From Methanolinea sp. (GTDB lineage Archaea; Halobacteriota; Methanomicrobia; Methanomicrobiales; Methanospirillaceae), in assembly GCA_018263335.1 (NCBI GenBank), contig JADFCY010000009.1:20554-84553 (forward strand): 64,000 bases of DNA, in the 5' to 3' direction. This document shows positions 1 through 9,333 of the stretch, in pieces. Numbering within the stretch: the stretch's first letter is position 1; every line of letters begins with the position of its first letter. The notes under the pieces are model-generated. The model was not told the origin of the DNA. It searched no databases and saw only the letters and a list, made by a program, of their open reading frames with translations. Position numbers and translations under genes: made by a program.

Positions 1-145
1 GTTCGCGGGCCCTCCGGGTATATCGCATGATGCGGTGTATGGCACGCTTGCAGGGAGAAAGGGAACCATTATTGCATATGCAGCCCACTCCTCATCTACG
101 CCCCAAAAACCGGGAAAAAAGAGTGAGAAGAGGAGAATTGCGCAG

Positions 146-673
146 ATGGACCAGATTGAGAAGGGATACAGGGAACTTTTGAAGAAGATCGACGAATTCA
201 ACTCGAAAAGAGACGAGCTCTCAGAAGAGGTCCGTGCCCGCGAGGCAGCCCTGATGGCCCGCATGGGCGAGATGACCGCACCCCTTGTCGCAAGGATTGG
301 GATGAATATGCTGAAGAGGGGAAAGGCGGACACCAAAGGCGAGATGTACGACACGGTGTATTATCAACAGAAGATGATAGTCCTTGGAAAGACCGATCCT
401 GTTGCCCACCGCCCCGACAACATCAGCAAGAAGGTTGACGACCAGTTCTGCGTCCTCGCCGAGGACGGCAGGTTTTACGAGATGATGTACAGCACCGGGG
501 GTATCGTCGTCGATTCCTACCAGAACCCCCTCTCACCGGAAGACGCGCTCCAGATCTACGGCCATGAGATCATGGTGATGCTGTACCGGGCGATGCGCGA
601 TTACCTTGAGGGGCAGAAGGAACTCCTGGATGCACTTGAGAAGACCCTCGCGTTCGTGCTTGCAGAAAAGTGA
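146..673 (+). CDS. hypothetical protein, N-terminal coiled coil
   Basis: ORF 35..673; internal ATG at 146 (MDQIEKGYRELLKKIDEF...) is the plausible start; charged helical N-terminus. Confidence 0.6.
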   Translation: MDQIEKGYRELLKKIDEFNSKRDELSEEVRAREAALMARMGEMTAPLVARIGMNMLKRGKADTKGEMYDTVYYQQKMIVLGKTDPVAHRPDNISKKVDDQFCVLAEDGRFYEMMYSTGGIVVDSYQNPLSPEDALQIYGHEIMVMLYRAMRDYLEGQKELLDALEKTLAFVLAEK

Positions 674-688
674 GTGAGAAGAAAAGGA

Positions 689-1156
689 TCACTTCCACTT
701 GAAGAGGGGGAAGACGGGTTTCAGGAGGTCTTCGTCGGGTTTGTCGAATACCGAGATCTCCATGTTCTTCTCATATGCCTTCCCCTGCTCATTCTGGTAT
801 TTTACCCTGACCCTGGTCTTCTCGATCGTCATTTCAGAGGAGAGCATCTTCTCTGCATCCTCTTCAAGAGACGGGACGTGATACTTGACCTCCTGAGGCA
901 TCAGGGTGAGGAGTATCGAGACTGCCTTCGCATTCCCCTTGTTCCTGACGATAATTCCCCTGCCGTCCTCTCTCATGCGCACGGATATGTTGGGTGTCAT
1001 GGCACTGTCCTGCATGATAAAAAAAGACATCGCGAGTGCGATCACGAGGACGACCCCAATAAGGCTCGCATAAATGTCCACGAGGAAGTAAAGTGCCCCG
1101 CAGGCCACCAGTCCCAAAACCACCAGAATAATCTGGTTCTTTTCCATGGTATCCAC
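689..1156 (-). CDS. hypothetical membrane protein
   Basis: 155 aa, two hydrophobic N-terminal segments (IILVVLGLVACGALYFLV, LIGVVLVIALAMSFFI) then a soluble domain. Confidence 0.65.
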   Translation of the reverse strand: MDTMEKNQIILVVLGLVACGALYFLVDIYASLIGVVLVIALAMSFFIMQDSAMTPNISVRMREDGRGIIVRNKGNAKAVSILLTLMPQEVKYHVPSLEEDAEKMLSSEMTIEKTRVRVKYQNEQGKAYEKNMEISVFDKPDEDLLKPVFPLFKWK

Positions 1157-1188
1157 TCAGCTCCGATCGGTAATAAGAAGGTATGAAG

Positions 1189-1262
1189 TGGGCCCGATGT
1201 GATTCGAACACATGACCTCCCGGTTATCAGCCGGGCGCACCACCGGGCTATGCTACGGGCCC
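1189..1262 (-). tRNA. tRNA-Ile (GAU)
   Basis: Reverse complement GGGCCCGTAGCATAGCCCGGTGGTGCGCCCGGCTGATAACCGGGAGGTCATGTGTTCGAATCACATCGGGCCC folds as a cloverleaf with anticodon loop CTGATAA. Confidence 0.93.
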
Positions 1263-1392
1263 CTGATGTCCCAATAAGTTAAACCCCCGACCCTTTTATA
1301 GGTTTTGAGTCGCTCCCTTCGTTCTCTCGTGACCGTCATATTATTTGTACCTGCGCAGAGTAACTGTGACAGGAACATGTTGGTGGAGGATA

Positions 1393-3162
1393 ATGACGAC
1401 ACAGTATCTGCTTGGCAATGAAGCAATCGCAAGAGGGTGCCTCGCATCACCCGTCCATTTCGTGACCGGGTATCCCGGGACGCCTTCCTCGGAGGTGATC
1501 GACATACTCCGTTCCCTCCCTGAACGGGACTTCTACGTCGAATGGTCGGTGAACGAGAAGGTGGCACTCGAGAATGCCCTGGCCGCGGCGTGGTGCGGGC
1601 TCCGGGCGCTCTGCACGATGAAGCACGTGGGCCTCAACGTCGCCGCCGACCCGCTGATGACAAGCGCCTATACCGGGGTCACGGGGGGCCTCGTGATCAT
1701 GAGCGCGGATGACCCGTTCGCGCACAGCTCCCAGAACGAGCAGGACAGCCGCTGTTATGCGCTCTTCTCGCGCCTCCCCTGCCTTGACCCCTCCACCATC
1801 CAGGAAGCCCACGACATGGTCAGGGACGCCTTCGCACTCTCTGAAGAGTTCTCCCTCCCGGTCATCTTCAGGCCGACCACACGGATCTGCCACTCCAAGG
1901 GGGACACGGTGACAGGGGACCCTGCCCATGTCAAAAGGAAAGGAGAGTTCCAGCGAAACCCCCAGCAGTACGTGGTGATCCCCGCGCACACACGGGTTCT
2001 CCACCGGAAACTGAACCAGAAGCAGCCGCTGGTAAAGAGAGCACTGGTTGAGAAGGGGTATAACCATGCGGTGGTGCGTGGTCCCGTGGCCGTCGTGGCA
2101 AGCGGGATTGCGGCGTCCTACGTCCAGGAGGTGCTTCCCGACAGTGTCTCCTTCATGAAGATAGGGGCATATCCGATCGACGAGGAGTGGCTTGCGGCGT
2201 TTGTCCAACAGCACGAGATGGTCCTCGTCGTCGAGGAGCTTCACCCAGTGGTGGAGGATGCGGTGCGGCAGGTGGCGGGCTGCGTGGCCGTGCATGGAAA
2301 GAAGGACGGCATGGTCCCGTACGAGGGGGAGCTCTCCACCGTGGCGGTGGCAAAGATCATGCAGGCCTGTGGCATCGCACCTTCCAGGGTGTTCTCAGAA
2401 CCCAGTCCGGCCGGGGATGTCCCCGGCCGTCCCCCCATCCTCTGTGCAGGGTGCATGCACCGGCCGGTCTTCTATGCCATGCGGAGAGTCTTCAAGGACG
2501 GCATCTTCCCAAGCGATATCGGGTGCTACACCCTCGGGCTCCAGCTTGGTGCCGTGGACACCACGATCTGCATGGGGGCATCCGTCACGGTTGCCAGCGG
2601 TATCGCCCAGTCGGGGGAGGATCGGGACGTGGTCGCAACCATCGGCGATTCGACGTTCCTGCACACCGGCATCCCGGGCCTCCTGAACGCGGTCTACAAC
2701 GGGGCGAAGATGATCCTTGTCATCCTCGACAACAGGGTGACAGCCATGACCGGCCACCAGCCGAACCCCTCCAGCGGGATGACTGCCTGCGGCACCCCTG
2801 TCCCCCCGGTCTCCCTCGAGGCCATCTGCAGGGCATGCGGCGTCAGTTACGTGGAGACAGTGGACCCCTACGACCTCGTCTCCCTGATCTCCGTCCTGAA
2901 GGAAGCACGGGAGCGCCCCGGCGTGAAGGTCATCATCGCCCGCCAGCCGTGCGTCATCACCGCACGCAGGGCAGGCATACGACGCGGCAGGTATCAGGTA
3001 GACCCCGAGACCTGCACGGCATGCGGTCTCTGCATCAAGTTCGGGTGTCCTGCCATCGAGAAGGCCGGCGAGAAGGCGTTCATCAATGACCTGTGCAGCG
3101 GCTGCGGGGTGTGCGTCCAGATTTGCCCTGCAGGTGCAATCGGCAGGGAGGTGAAGAGATGA
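1393..3162 (+). CDS. iorA: indolepyruvate:ferredoxin oxidoreductase, alpha subunit
   Basis: TPP enzyme; GYPGTPSSEVID N-terminus, CAGCMHRPVFYAMRR, C-terminal 2x[4Fe-4S] ferredoxin domain (CTACGLCIKFGCP, CSGCGVCVQICP). Confidence 0.93.
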   Translation: MTTQYLLGNEAIARGCLASPVHFVTGYPGTPSSEVIDILRSLPERDFYVEWSVNEKVALENALAAAWCGLRALCTMKHVGLNVAADPLMTSAYTGVTGGLVIMSADDPFAHSSQNEQDSRCYALFSRLPCLDPSTIQEAHDMVRDAFALSEEFSLPVIFRPTTRICHSKGDTVTGDPAHVKRKGEFQRNPQQYVVIPAHTRVLHRKLNQKQPLVKRALVEKGYNHAVVRGPVAVVASGIAASYVQEVLPDSVSFMKIGAYPIDEEWLAAFVQQHEMVLVVEELHPVVEDAVRQVAGCVAVHGKKDGMVPYEGELSTVAVAKIMQACGIAPSRVFSEPSPAGDVPGRPPILCAGCMHRPVFYAMRRVFKDGIFPSDIGCYTLGLQLGAVDTTICMGASVTVASGIAQSGEDRDVVATIGDSTFLHTGIPGLLNAVYNGAKMILVILDNRVTAMTGHQPNPSSGMTACGTPVPPVSLEAICRACGVSYVETVDPYDLVSLISVLKEARERPGVKVIIARQPCVITARRAGIRRGRYQVDPETCTACGLCIKFGCPAIEKAGEKAFINDLCSGCGVCVQICPAGAIGREVKR

Positions 3163-3764
3163 CCCGGAGTTTCGACATCCTGATGGTGGGAATCGGCGGG
3201 CAGGGGATCATCCTCGCCTCGAATATCCTGGGGGAGGCATGCCTGATCGAGGGGAGGAGCGTCCGCGGAGCAGAGACCCACGGCATGGCCCAGCGGGGAG
3301 GCTCTGTCGAGGGGCACATCCGCATTGACGGGAAGTTCGGGCCACTCATTGCACCCGGCACCGCGCACCTGATGATCGCCTTTGACATGCTCGAGGCGCT
3401 GCGGTATGCCCATTTCCTTATGCCCGACGGGCACATGGTCGTAAACAGCCACATCGTCATCCCCACGTCAGTATTCATGCAGGGGGCCGCGATACCGGAC
3501 AAGGAGGCGGTGCGGGAGCGCCTGGAGGGGTGGCCACTCTGCCTCGTGGACGCGGATGTGCTCGCCGCGGAAGCGGGCAGTCCCCTGTCGCAGAACGTGG
3601 TGATGATCGGCGCGGCATCGTGGTTCATGCCCTTTGCACCCTCCTCGCTTCTCACCGCGGTCGAGCGACTGGTCCCAAAGAAGACGGTCGCGATCAACAG
3701 GAACGCATTCGAACTCGGCAGGGCGGCCGGGGAGAAGTGCAAAGAAGGGAGCAGGAACGCGTGA
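3159..3764 (+). CDS. iorB: indolepyruvate:ferredoxin oxidoreductase, beta subunit
   Basis: MTRSFDILMVGIGGQGIILASNILGEA...RGAETHGMAQRGGSV; start overlaps iorA stop. Confidence 0.92.
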   Translation: MTRSFDILMVGIGGQGIILASNILGEACLIEGRSVRGAETHGMAQRGGSVEGHIRIDGKFGPLIAPGTAHLMIAFDMLEALRYAHFLMPDGHMVVNSHIVIPTSVFMQGAAIPDKEAVRERLEGWPLCLVDADVLAAEAGSPLSQNVVMIGAASWFMPFAPSSLLTAVERLVPKKTVAINRNAFELGRAAGEKCKEGSRNA

Positions 3765-4546
3765 GATCCCCCGATCTCGGCCCGTTCTCCCCGGACACAC
3801 TCTACCACGGGGACGCCCTGGACCTCCTGCCGCTCCTCGGTGCGGGGAGCATCGATCTCATCGTCACGGATCCCCCGTTTGCCATCGACTTTAGGGCCAG
3901 GAAGATGAATTACCACCGCACCGGTTCGCGGGTACTCGAAGGGTACCGCGAGATCCCGGGACACGAGTACGGACAGTTCACTAAACAGTGGATGGAGGAG
4001 GCATTCCGGGTGCTCTCGCCGACGGGAAGCATGTATGTCTTCTCAGGGTGGAACCGGCTGAAAGATGTCCTCTGCGGCCTGGACGACGCAGGGTTTACGA
4101 CAATCAACCACCTGATCTGGAAGTACCAGTTCGGGGTGTTCACCCGGAAGAAGTTCGTCACCAGCCATTACCATATCCTTTTTGCGGTAAAAGATCCCGG
4201 GAATTACGTCTTTCACAAGGTGGAACATTATCCTGAGGACGTCTGGGTGATCAACCGCGAATACTGGAAGGGCAGGAAGAAGACACCCACGAAGCTCCCC
4301 TCCCAGCTTGTGCGCAGGATACTTGCGTTCTCGAGCAACCCCGGGGACATGGTGCTTGACCCGTTCATTGGATCGGGTACCGTTGCGGTGGTGAGCCGGG
4401 AGATGGGGAGGCACTTCCTCGGGTTCGAGGTGGTCGACGAGTATTTCCGTTTCGCGCAGGAGCGGCTGGATGGGGGCGTGCCCGCAGGCGCACGGGAAAG
4501 AGACGGCAGTGGCGAGAGAAAAGAGCACGCTGAGGGGGAGAATTGA
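3761..4546 (+). CDS. site-specific DNA methyltransferase (N4-C/N6-A, beta-class motif order)
   Basis: DPPFAIDF catalytic motif followed by C-terminal DPFIGSGTVAVVSREMGRHFLGFE; GTG start overlapping the iorB stop. Confidence 0.85.
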   Translation: MRSPDLGPFSPDTLYHGDALDLLPLLGAGSIDLIVTDPPFAIDFRARKMNYHRTGSRVLEGYREIPGHEYGQFTKQWMEEAFRVLSPTGSMYVFSGWNRLKDVLCGLDDAGFTTINHLIWKYQFGVFTRKKFVTSHYHILFAVKDPGNYVFHKVEHYPEDVWVINREYWKGRKKTPTKLPSQLVRRILAFSSNPGDMVLDPFIGSGTVAVVSREMGRHFLGFEVVDEYFRFAQERLDGGVPAGARERDGSGERKEHAEGEN

Positions 4547-4611
4547 ACTCCCGAGGGGCAGAAGCCCCACAGGCTCTCCAGGCCTGCGCCGTACCGCTAG
4601 ACTACCTCAGC
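4528..4611 (-). tRNA. tRNA-Ser (GGA)
   Basis: Reverse complement GCTGAGGTAGTCTAGCGGTACGGCGCAGGCCTGGAGAGCCTGTGGGGCTTCTGCCCCTCGGGAGTTCAATTCTCCCCCTCAGC; class II with long variable arm, anticodon loop CTGGAGA. Confidence 0.93.
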
Positions 4612-4742
4612 AAAAAGGTGTATCCATACTATGGGGCGGGTCTTTTTTTAATGGTATCTCATCGAGAGGGCAGGAGAGATGAGATCCCAGGCGACTGAGG
4701 GATGAGCGGGAACGTTTTTTTAAAGGCTCTTCTCCCCGCCCC

Positions 4743-5636
4743 TCATCGCTTCTCCTTCGTTTTCCAGCCCTTTTGGTATGTCCCGGGCCGCATGAAGACG
4801 GTCCGCGGCGCCGCCACGAGCCCTGTCTGTCCCGGTGCGACCTGCGCAGACGAGACGATAGCCTCGCCGATGCAGACCAGTTGTCCCTTCTCCGTCAGGA
4901 CCGCAACCGCCTCGCCTCTCGTAAATGCATCCTGGCGGATGACCCCCACCCCTGCAAGCGCCGCGCCGTGGCAGAGCGCGTCCACGGCGGTGTCCCGGAT
5001 GACAAGGGAAGGGAGTCCTCCCGCAATCGTCTCTGGAGGGAGGATCATCTCTGCGAGGTGACGGAGGTTCCCGTCACCGGCACGCACCGCCGCGTCTTTG
5101 AGGTCGTGGAGCGTATGTGCGTGTTCCTCTGAGAAGACCCCTGACCTCACCCGCCGGAGCTCCTGCATGTGGGCACCGCAGCCGAGTGCAAGCCCCAGGT
5201 GGTGGCAGAGCGAGCGGATGTACGTCCCGGCGTCGCAGGTGATGCGGAGGACCGCCAGGCGCTCACTGGCCTCGAGGACATCGAGCGCTTTCACGGTCCT
5301 GATGCGCAGGTTGCGGGCGACCGCGCTCCTTCTGGGTGGCCGCTGGTAGATCCGCCCGCAGAACTCTGCGGCCGCCCGCCTCAATGCCTCTTCCCGCACA
5401 TCGCCGTGGAGGCGGATGGCCGCCACGTACTCCTTCTCCTCCGAGAGGAGGATCGGGGCGAGCCGCACGGCGTTACCGATCATCACGACGAGGACCCCTG
5501 AGACCCCGGGGTCCAGCGTTCCCGCATGGCCGACCCTCGCGCCGAGGATTTTGCCGGCCCAGGCCGTCACCTGGTGGCTGGAAGGCCCCCTTGGCTTGTC
5601 CAGGACCAGCAGCCCGTGTTCCGGGATCGTGGTCAT
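4743..5636 (-). CDS. cbf5: tRNA/rRNA pseudouridine synthase Cbf5 (TruB family)
   Basis: LLVLDKPRGPSSHQVTAW...VGHAGTLDPGVSGVLVV; C-terminal PUA domain. Confidence 0.9.
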   Translation of the reverse strand: MTTIPEHGLLVLDKPRGPSSHQVTAWAGKILGARVGHAGTLDPGVSGVLVVMIGNAVRLAPILLSEEKEYVAAIRLHGDVREEALRRAAAEFCGRIYQRPPRRSAVARNLRIRTVKALDVLEASERLAVLRITCDAGTYIRSLCHHLGLALGCGAHMQELRRVRSGVFSEEHAHTLHDLKDAAVRAGDGNLRHLAEMILPPETIAGGLPSLVIRDTAVDALCHGAALAGVGVIRQDAFTRGEAVAVLTEKGQLVCIGEAIVSSAQVAPGQTGLVAAPRTVFMRPGTYQKGWKTKEKR

Positions 5637-6340
5637 CCCCCTCCGGGCCGCCGCGTGCCGGGATTCCCTTCCAGGTAGCGGTTCAGCGCATCAAGCGTCC
5701 CTTCAAGCGAGCCGTCCCCCACGACCACGGGGTCGTGCCCGCCGCCCCTCATGGCCCCGGCGGTGACCTCGCCGATTGCCACCAGCAGGAGGCCGGGACG
5801 GTCTTCCCACCGTGCCTCCCGGTACGACATGGCGCTCGTGAAGAGGAGGGCGTCTGCATCCCCGAGAGGGAGGGGTTCCCCCGTGGGTATAAGGGAGTAG
5901 CATGCGACCTCTGTCACCCGTCCCCCTGCATCCCTGATGGAGGAGAGGAGTCCGGGGTTCGGGACGTCTGCCCGGGGGATCCCGATATGTTTCCCCTCGA
6001 TCCACGGCCCGAGGAACCGGACGAAGTCGCTGCTGTAGAAGCGGGGAAGCACCTCTGCCTCGATGCCGTACGCTTCCAGTTCCCTCCGCGTCTGGGGCCC
6101 GATTGCCACCACCCTCGGCCAGCGGGAGAGGCGCGGCCCGATCAGGCGGGCGGGAAGTGCGCTCGTGAAGAAGATGCAGTCGAAGGTGCTTTGGTCAGTA
6201 TCATCGACGAACCGGGCGATCTCCTCCATGTTCACCCTTGCCCGGAGCGGCGAGACGGAAAAGCACCGGTGCCCGAACCGGGCACAGCGCGCCCCGTCGT
6301 CACAACTCTTCTCCTGCAACCTGGTGATCGCGATCAGCAT
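5633..6340 (-). CDS. hemD: uroporphyrinogen-III synthase
   Basis: 235 aa two-lobed HemD pattern (FTSALPARLIGP, AIGPQTRRELEAYGIEAEVLP, ADALLFTSAMS, AIGEVTAGAMR). Confidence 0.8.
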   Translation of the reverse strand: MLIAITRLQEKSCDDGARCARFGHRCFSVSPLRARVNMEEIARFVDDTDQSTFDCIFFTSALPARLIGPRLSRWPRVVAIGPQTRRELEAYGIEAEVLPRFYSSDFVRFLGPWIEGKHIGIPRADVPNPGLLSSIRDAGGRVTEVACYSLIPTGEPLPLGDADALLFTSAMSYREARWEDRPGLLLVAIGEVTAGAMRGGGHDPVVVGDGSLEGTLDALNRYLEGNPGTRRPGGG

Positions 6341-6422
6341 ACGGAGGCTCCCGGCATTATGGAGAGTGGTGTTCTATCTGTTTCGATTCCTTTATCTTAA
6401 TTCCCCTCCATCCTAGGCGAGG

Positions 6423-7634
6423 ATGATAGAGATCCTGGCAGGGACCGCGGCTGGAGTGGCACTCGGGCTCCTCTCAGGCCTTCTCCCAGGGGTCCATGTC
6501 AACACGATGGCCGCGATCATGCTTGCGTCCCTCGCGATTCTCCTCCCCCTTTTTGGTCCGTTTTTCCTTGCGGCAGCCCTCTTCTCGGCCCTTATTACCC
6601 ACTGCTTCCTCGATGCCGTCCCGAGCACGTTCCTTGGCATCCCCGATGCCGATACTGCGCTTGCGGTGCTGCCGGCCCATGCCCTCTGCATGGAGGGGAA
6701 GGGGGAGGAAGCGGTCCGGATCTCTGCACTCGGGAGCGCAACGGGCCTTGCGCTCGCCGTACCAGTCACCGCCGCACTGCTCCTTGTCATGCCACACCTC
6801 CAGTCATCCCTCGACTGGGCGAGCGGTGTCATTCTGGTCGCGGTGATCGGCTTTCTGCTGGTGCAGAGCGAGGCCCCGGGGTGGGGCCTTCTCGTCTTCT
6901 TCGCATCAGGGATTCTCGGGGTATTTTCGTTCCGGTACGCGTTTCTTGCCCCGCCGCTCCTTGGGGAGAGCGCGGTGCTGATGCCGCTCCTCTCCGGCCT
7001 CTTTGGCATATCCATGCTCCTTTATTCGGGGAGGGGGGCCATCCCGCCCCAGCGTTTCTCCGGGCTTGCAATCGGGAGAGAGGGGGTCCTGAAAGGGACG
7101 CTGCTTGGGGGTGTGGCAGGGCTTGTGGTCGGGTGGCTCCCCGGCCTCTCCAACGCGACGGCGAACGGGGTGCTCGCATCGGTGGTGAATTACACCCGCG
7201 ACCGCAGGGGGTACCTCCTTGCCACAAGCGCGGCCAATACGATGAACTCTGTCGTGGGCCTGGCAGCATTCTTCGCCGTCGACCGCATGAGAAACGGCGT
7301 GGTGGCAGCCCTCTCCCTGCTTGAGATACCCTCCCTCCCGCTCCTCCTCTTCTCGGGGACACTTGCAGCACTCGCGGCGTATCTCCTCACCATCCGCCTT
7401 GCGGGGATGGCATACCTCCTGGAAGGGGTGGACCGGACCCTCATGAACAGGGTGGTGATGGTGTTCGTGGCGGCGGTCTCTCTCGTCGGCGCAGGCATCT
7501 TCGGGCTCATGCTGCTTGCACTTGCCACCGCCGTGGGCTGTATCCCCCGCCTCGTGAACGTCCCGCAGGTCTTCTGCATGGGAGCAATCATGCTCCCCGT
7601 CATGCTCTATTCATTCGGCCTCGGCGGCATCTGA
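6423..7634 (+). CDS. TctA/DUF112-type multispanning membrane transporter-like protein
   Basis: 403 aa hydrophobic protein; GLLSGLLPGVHVNT and GWLPGLSNATAN repeats typical of archaeal TctA-like proteins. Confidence 0.7.
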   Translation: MIEILAGTAAGVALGLLSGLLPGVHVNTMAAIMLASLAILLPLFGPFFLAAALFSALITHCFLDAVPSTFLGIPDADTALAVLPAHALCMEGKGEEAVRISALGSATGLALAVPVTAALLLVMPHLQSSLDWASGVILVAVIGFLLVQSEAPGWGLLVFFASGILGVFSFRYAFLAPPLLGESAVLMPLLSGLFGISMLLYSGRGAIPPQRFSGLAIGREGVLKGTLLGGVAGLVVGWLPGLSNATANGVLASVVNYTRDRRGYLLATSAANTMNSVVGLAAFFAVDRMRNGVVAALSLLEIPSLPLLLFSGTLAALAAYLLTIRLAGMAYLLEGVDRTLMNRVVMVFVAAVSLVGAGIFGLMLLALATAVGCIPRLVNVPQVFCMGAIMLPVMLYSFGLGGI

Positions 7635-7698
7635 TTCTGGCCCGGAAGTGAGGAGACTACAGGTGAGATTAATACCGCGCCCGGCACCAGAGTAACTG

Positions 7699-8559
7699 AT
7701 GGCATCCTACTGGTTCGGCGATGTGGAAGGCGGAGTATGCAGGCCATTCCCTGGCCGCGAACCGGACGCACTCTCGGAGCGCCTGGATCTCCTCATCGAA
7801 AAGGACGATCCTTACGTCCCTTTCACCTGGGAATTCGCACGGGAGTGTGGTTTCGTTCATTCGAGGGAAGAATACGTCGGGGTGCTGCGATCGCTCTGCA
7901 CCATGCGGGCGGAGAAGGAACTGGGCCGGATAGCCGGGACGCCCGAGATGGAGCTTGTGTACATGGTCCGGATGCTTGACCAGATCGACGAGGCGGCAAA
8001 CCTCCTCACGGGACGGGCGCTCGAATGGCACGCGGCAAAGGACCCTGCCTTCTCGAGGAAGTTTCGCGAACTGCGGGGACAGAAGGCCAGGGAGGTGCTC
8101 GCGGGGAGCAAAAACCCTGTTCTCTCTTCGATTGCGACGGAGATGGCGCATCTCTCGGAGGTCAGGTCAGCACTCTCCCGCGAGATCACGGCCCTCGCCG
8201 CCGACGTGATGCCCAACACCAGCGGACTGGTCGGCGGCGTGGTGGCAGCCCGGCTCCTCTCCGGGGCAGGGGGACTGTCCCGGCTGGCACGCCTCCCCGG
8301 AGCGACCATCCAGGTCATGGGCGCCCGGATTGCGCTCTTCTCACACCTGAGATCGGGGACTCCTCCCCCAAAGCACGGCATCATCTACCAGCACAGGCGG
8401 GTGCATGCGGCGGGAAAGGCGCGGAGAGGGAAGGTTTCAAGGACGCTCGCCGCAAAACTGGCGATTGCGGCGAGGATAGACTACTACCGCGGCCGGCCGG
8501 ACCCCGGCTTCCTCGAGTCCGCAGGGCAGGCGATTGACCGCGCCGGGGGCAGGAGATGA
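7699..8559 (+). CDS. Nop5/Nop56-like C/D box RNP core protein
   Basis: NOP domain signature MPNTSGLVGGVVAARLLSGAGGLSRLARLPGATIQVMGARIALFSHLRSGTPPPKHGIIYQH. Confidence 0.93.
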   Translation: MASYWFGDVEGGVCRPFPGREPDALSERLDLLIEKDDPYVPFTWEFARECGFVHSREEYVGVLRSLCTMRAEKELGRIAGTPEMELVYMVRMLDQIDEAANLLTGRALEWHAAKDPAFSRKFRELRGQKAREVLAGSKNPVLSSIATEMAHLSEVRSALSREITALAADVMPNTSGLVGGVVAARLLSGAGGLSRLARLPGATIQVMGARIALFSHLRSGTPPPKHGIIYQHRRVHAAGKARRGKVSRTLAAKLAIAARIDYYRGRPDPGFLESAGQAIDRAGGRR

Positions 8560-9182
8560 TCTGGGTAGACGGAGTCCTCGTCTCGATCGGCGAGGGCGGG
8601 GTCTACGGAGAGCGCACCCTCTCTGGTAAGCGGGTGTGGAACCCGTACCGGAGCAAGCTTGCGGCATATTATCACCTGGGGGGAGACGTGGAGATAGACC
8701 GCTTGACGCGGGTCCTGTACCTCGGCGCAGCCCATGGCACCACCGTATCGCATGTCGCCGATTATGCGGAGATCGTGTATGCCGTCGAGAATGCCTGCAT
8801 TCCGATGCGCGACCTCCTTGCGGTCGCGGCAAGGAGGAGGAATATCATACCCCTTTTTGCAGACGCCACCCGGCCGCGTGAATATGCCCCCCTGGTGGAG
8901 ACCGTGCATCTGCTCATAGAGGATGTTGCTCACCCCGACCAGGCAGGCATTGCGATTGCCAACTCGGTCTTCCTTGAGGCCGGGGGAGCCGCGATCCTCG
9001 CGATCAAGGCCAGGAGCATCGACGTCTCCCGCAGCCCCCGCGAGGTGGTGGACGAGGTATGCAGGACACTCAGCGGGTCACCGCTCGTGGTCGGGAAGGT
9101 GATCTGGCTCGAACCGTACCACCGTGACCATGCCATCATGGTCTGCAGGAAGATCGGACCGTGCACAGAAGAGAAGGAGTAG
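8556..9182 (+). CDS. flpA: fibrillarin-like rRNA/tRNA 2'-O-methyltransferase
   Basis: SKLAAYYHLGG...VLYLGAAHGTTVSHVADY...VYAVENA; follows Nop5. Confidence 0.95.
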   Translation: MIWVDGVLVSIGEGGVYGERTLSGKRVWNPYRSKLAAYYHLGGDVEIDRLTRVLYLGAAHGTTVSHVADYAEIVYAVENACIPMRDLLAVAARRRNIIPLFADATRPREYAPLVETVHLLIEDVAHPDQAGIAIANSVFLEAGGAAILAIKARSIDVSRSPREVVDEVCRTLSGSPLVVGKVIWLEPYHRDHAIMVCRKIGPCTEEKE

Positions 9183-9252
9183 CCCGGAGCAGATTCGAAC
9201 TGCTGTCGCGGGATCCAGAGTCCCGCATGATTGACCGCTACACTACCGGGCT
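9180..9252 (-). tRNA. tRNA-Gln (CUG)
   Basis: Reverse complement AGCCCGGTAGTGTAGCGGTCAATCATGCGGGACTCTGGATCCCGCGACAGCAGTTCGAATCTGCTCCGGGCT; anticodon loop CTCTGGA. Confidence 0.9.
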
Positions 9253-9333
9253 ATCGCACCTCACATTATCTGTCCTTTTCCATAATTAACCTGACTGATT
9301 CTGGAAAAAAACTGCATGCGGGCCGACACCCGT

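Noticed and set aside
5336-6400. 354-aa plus-strand ORF opposite cbf5/hemD
   Set aside because: Antisense to two recognisable genes; Pro/Arg/Gly-rich composition with no domain
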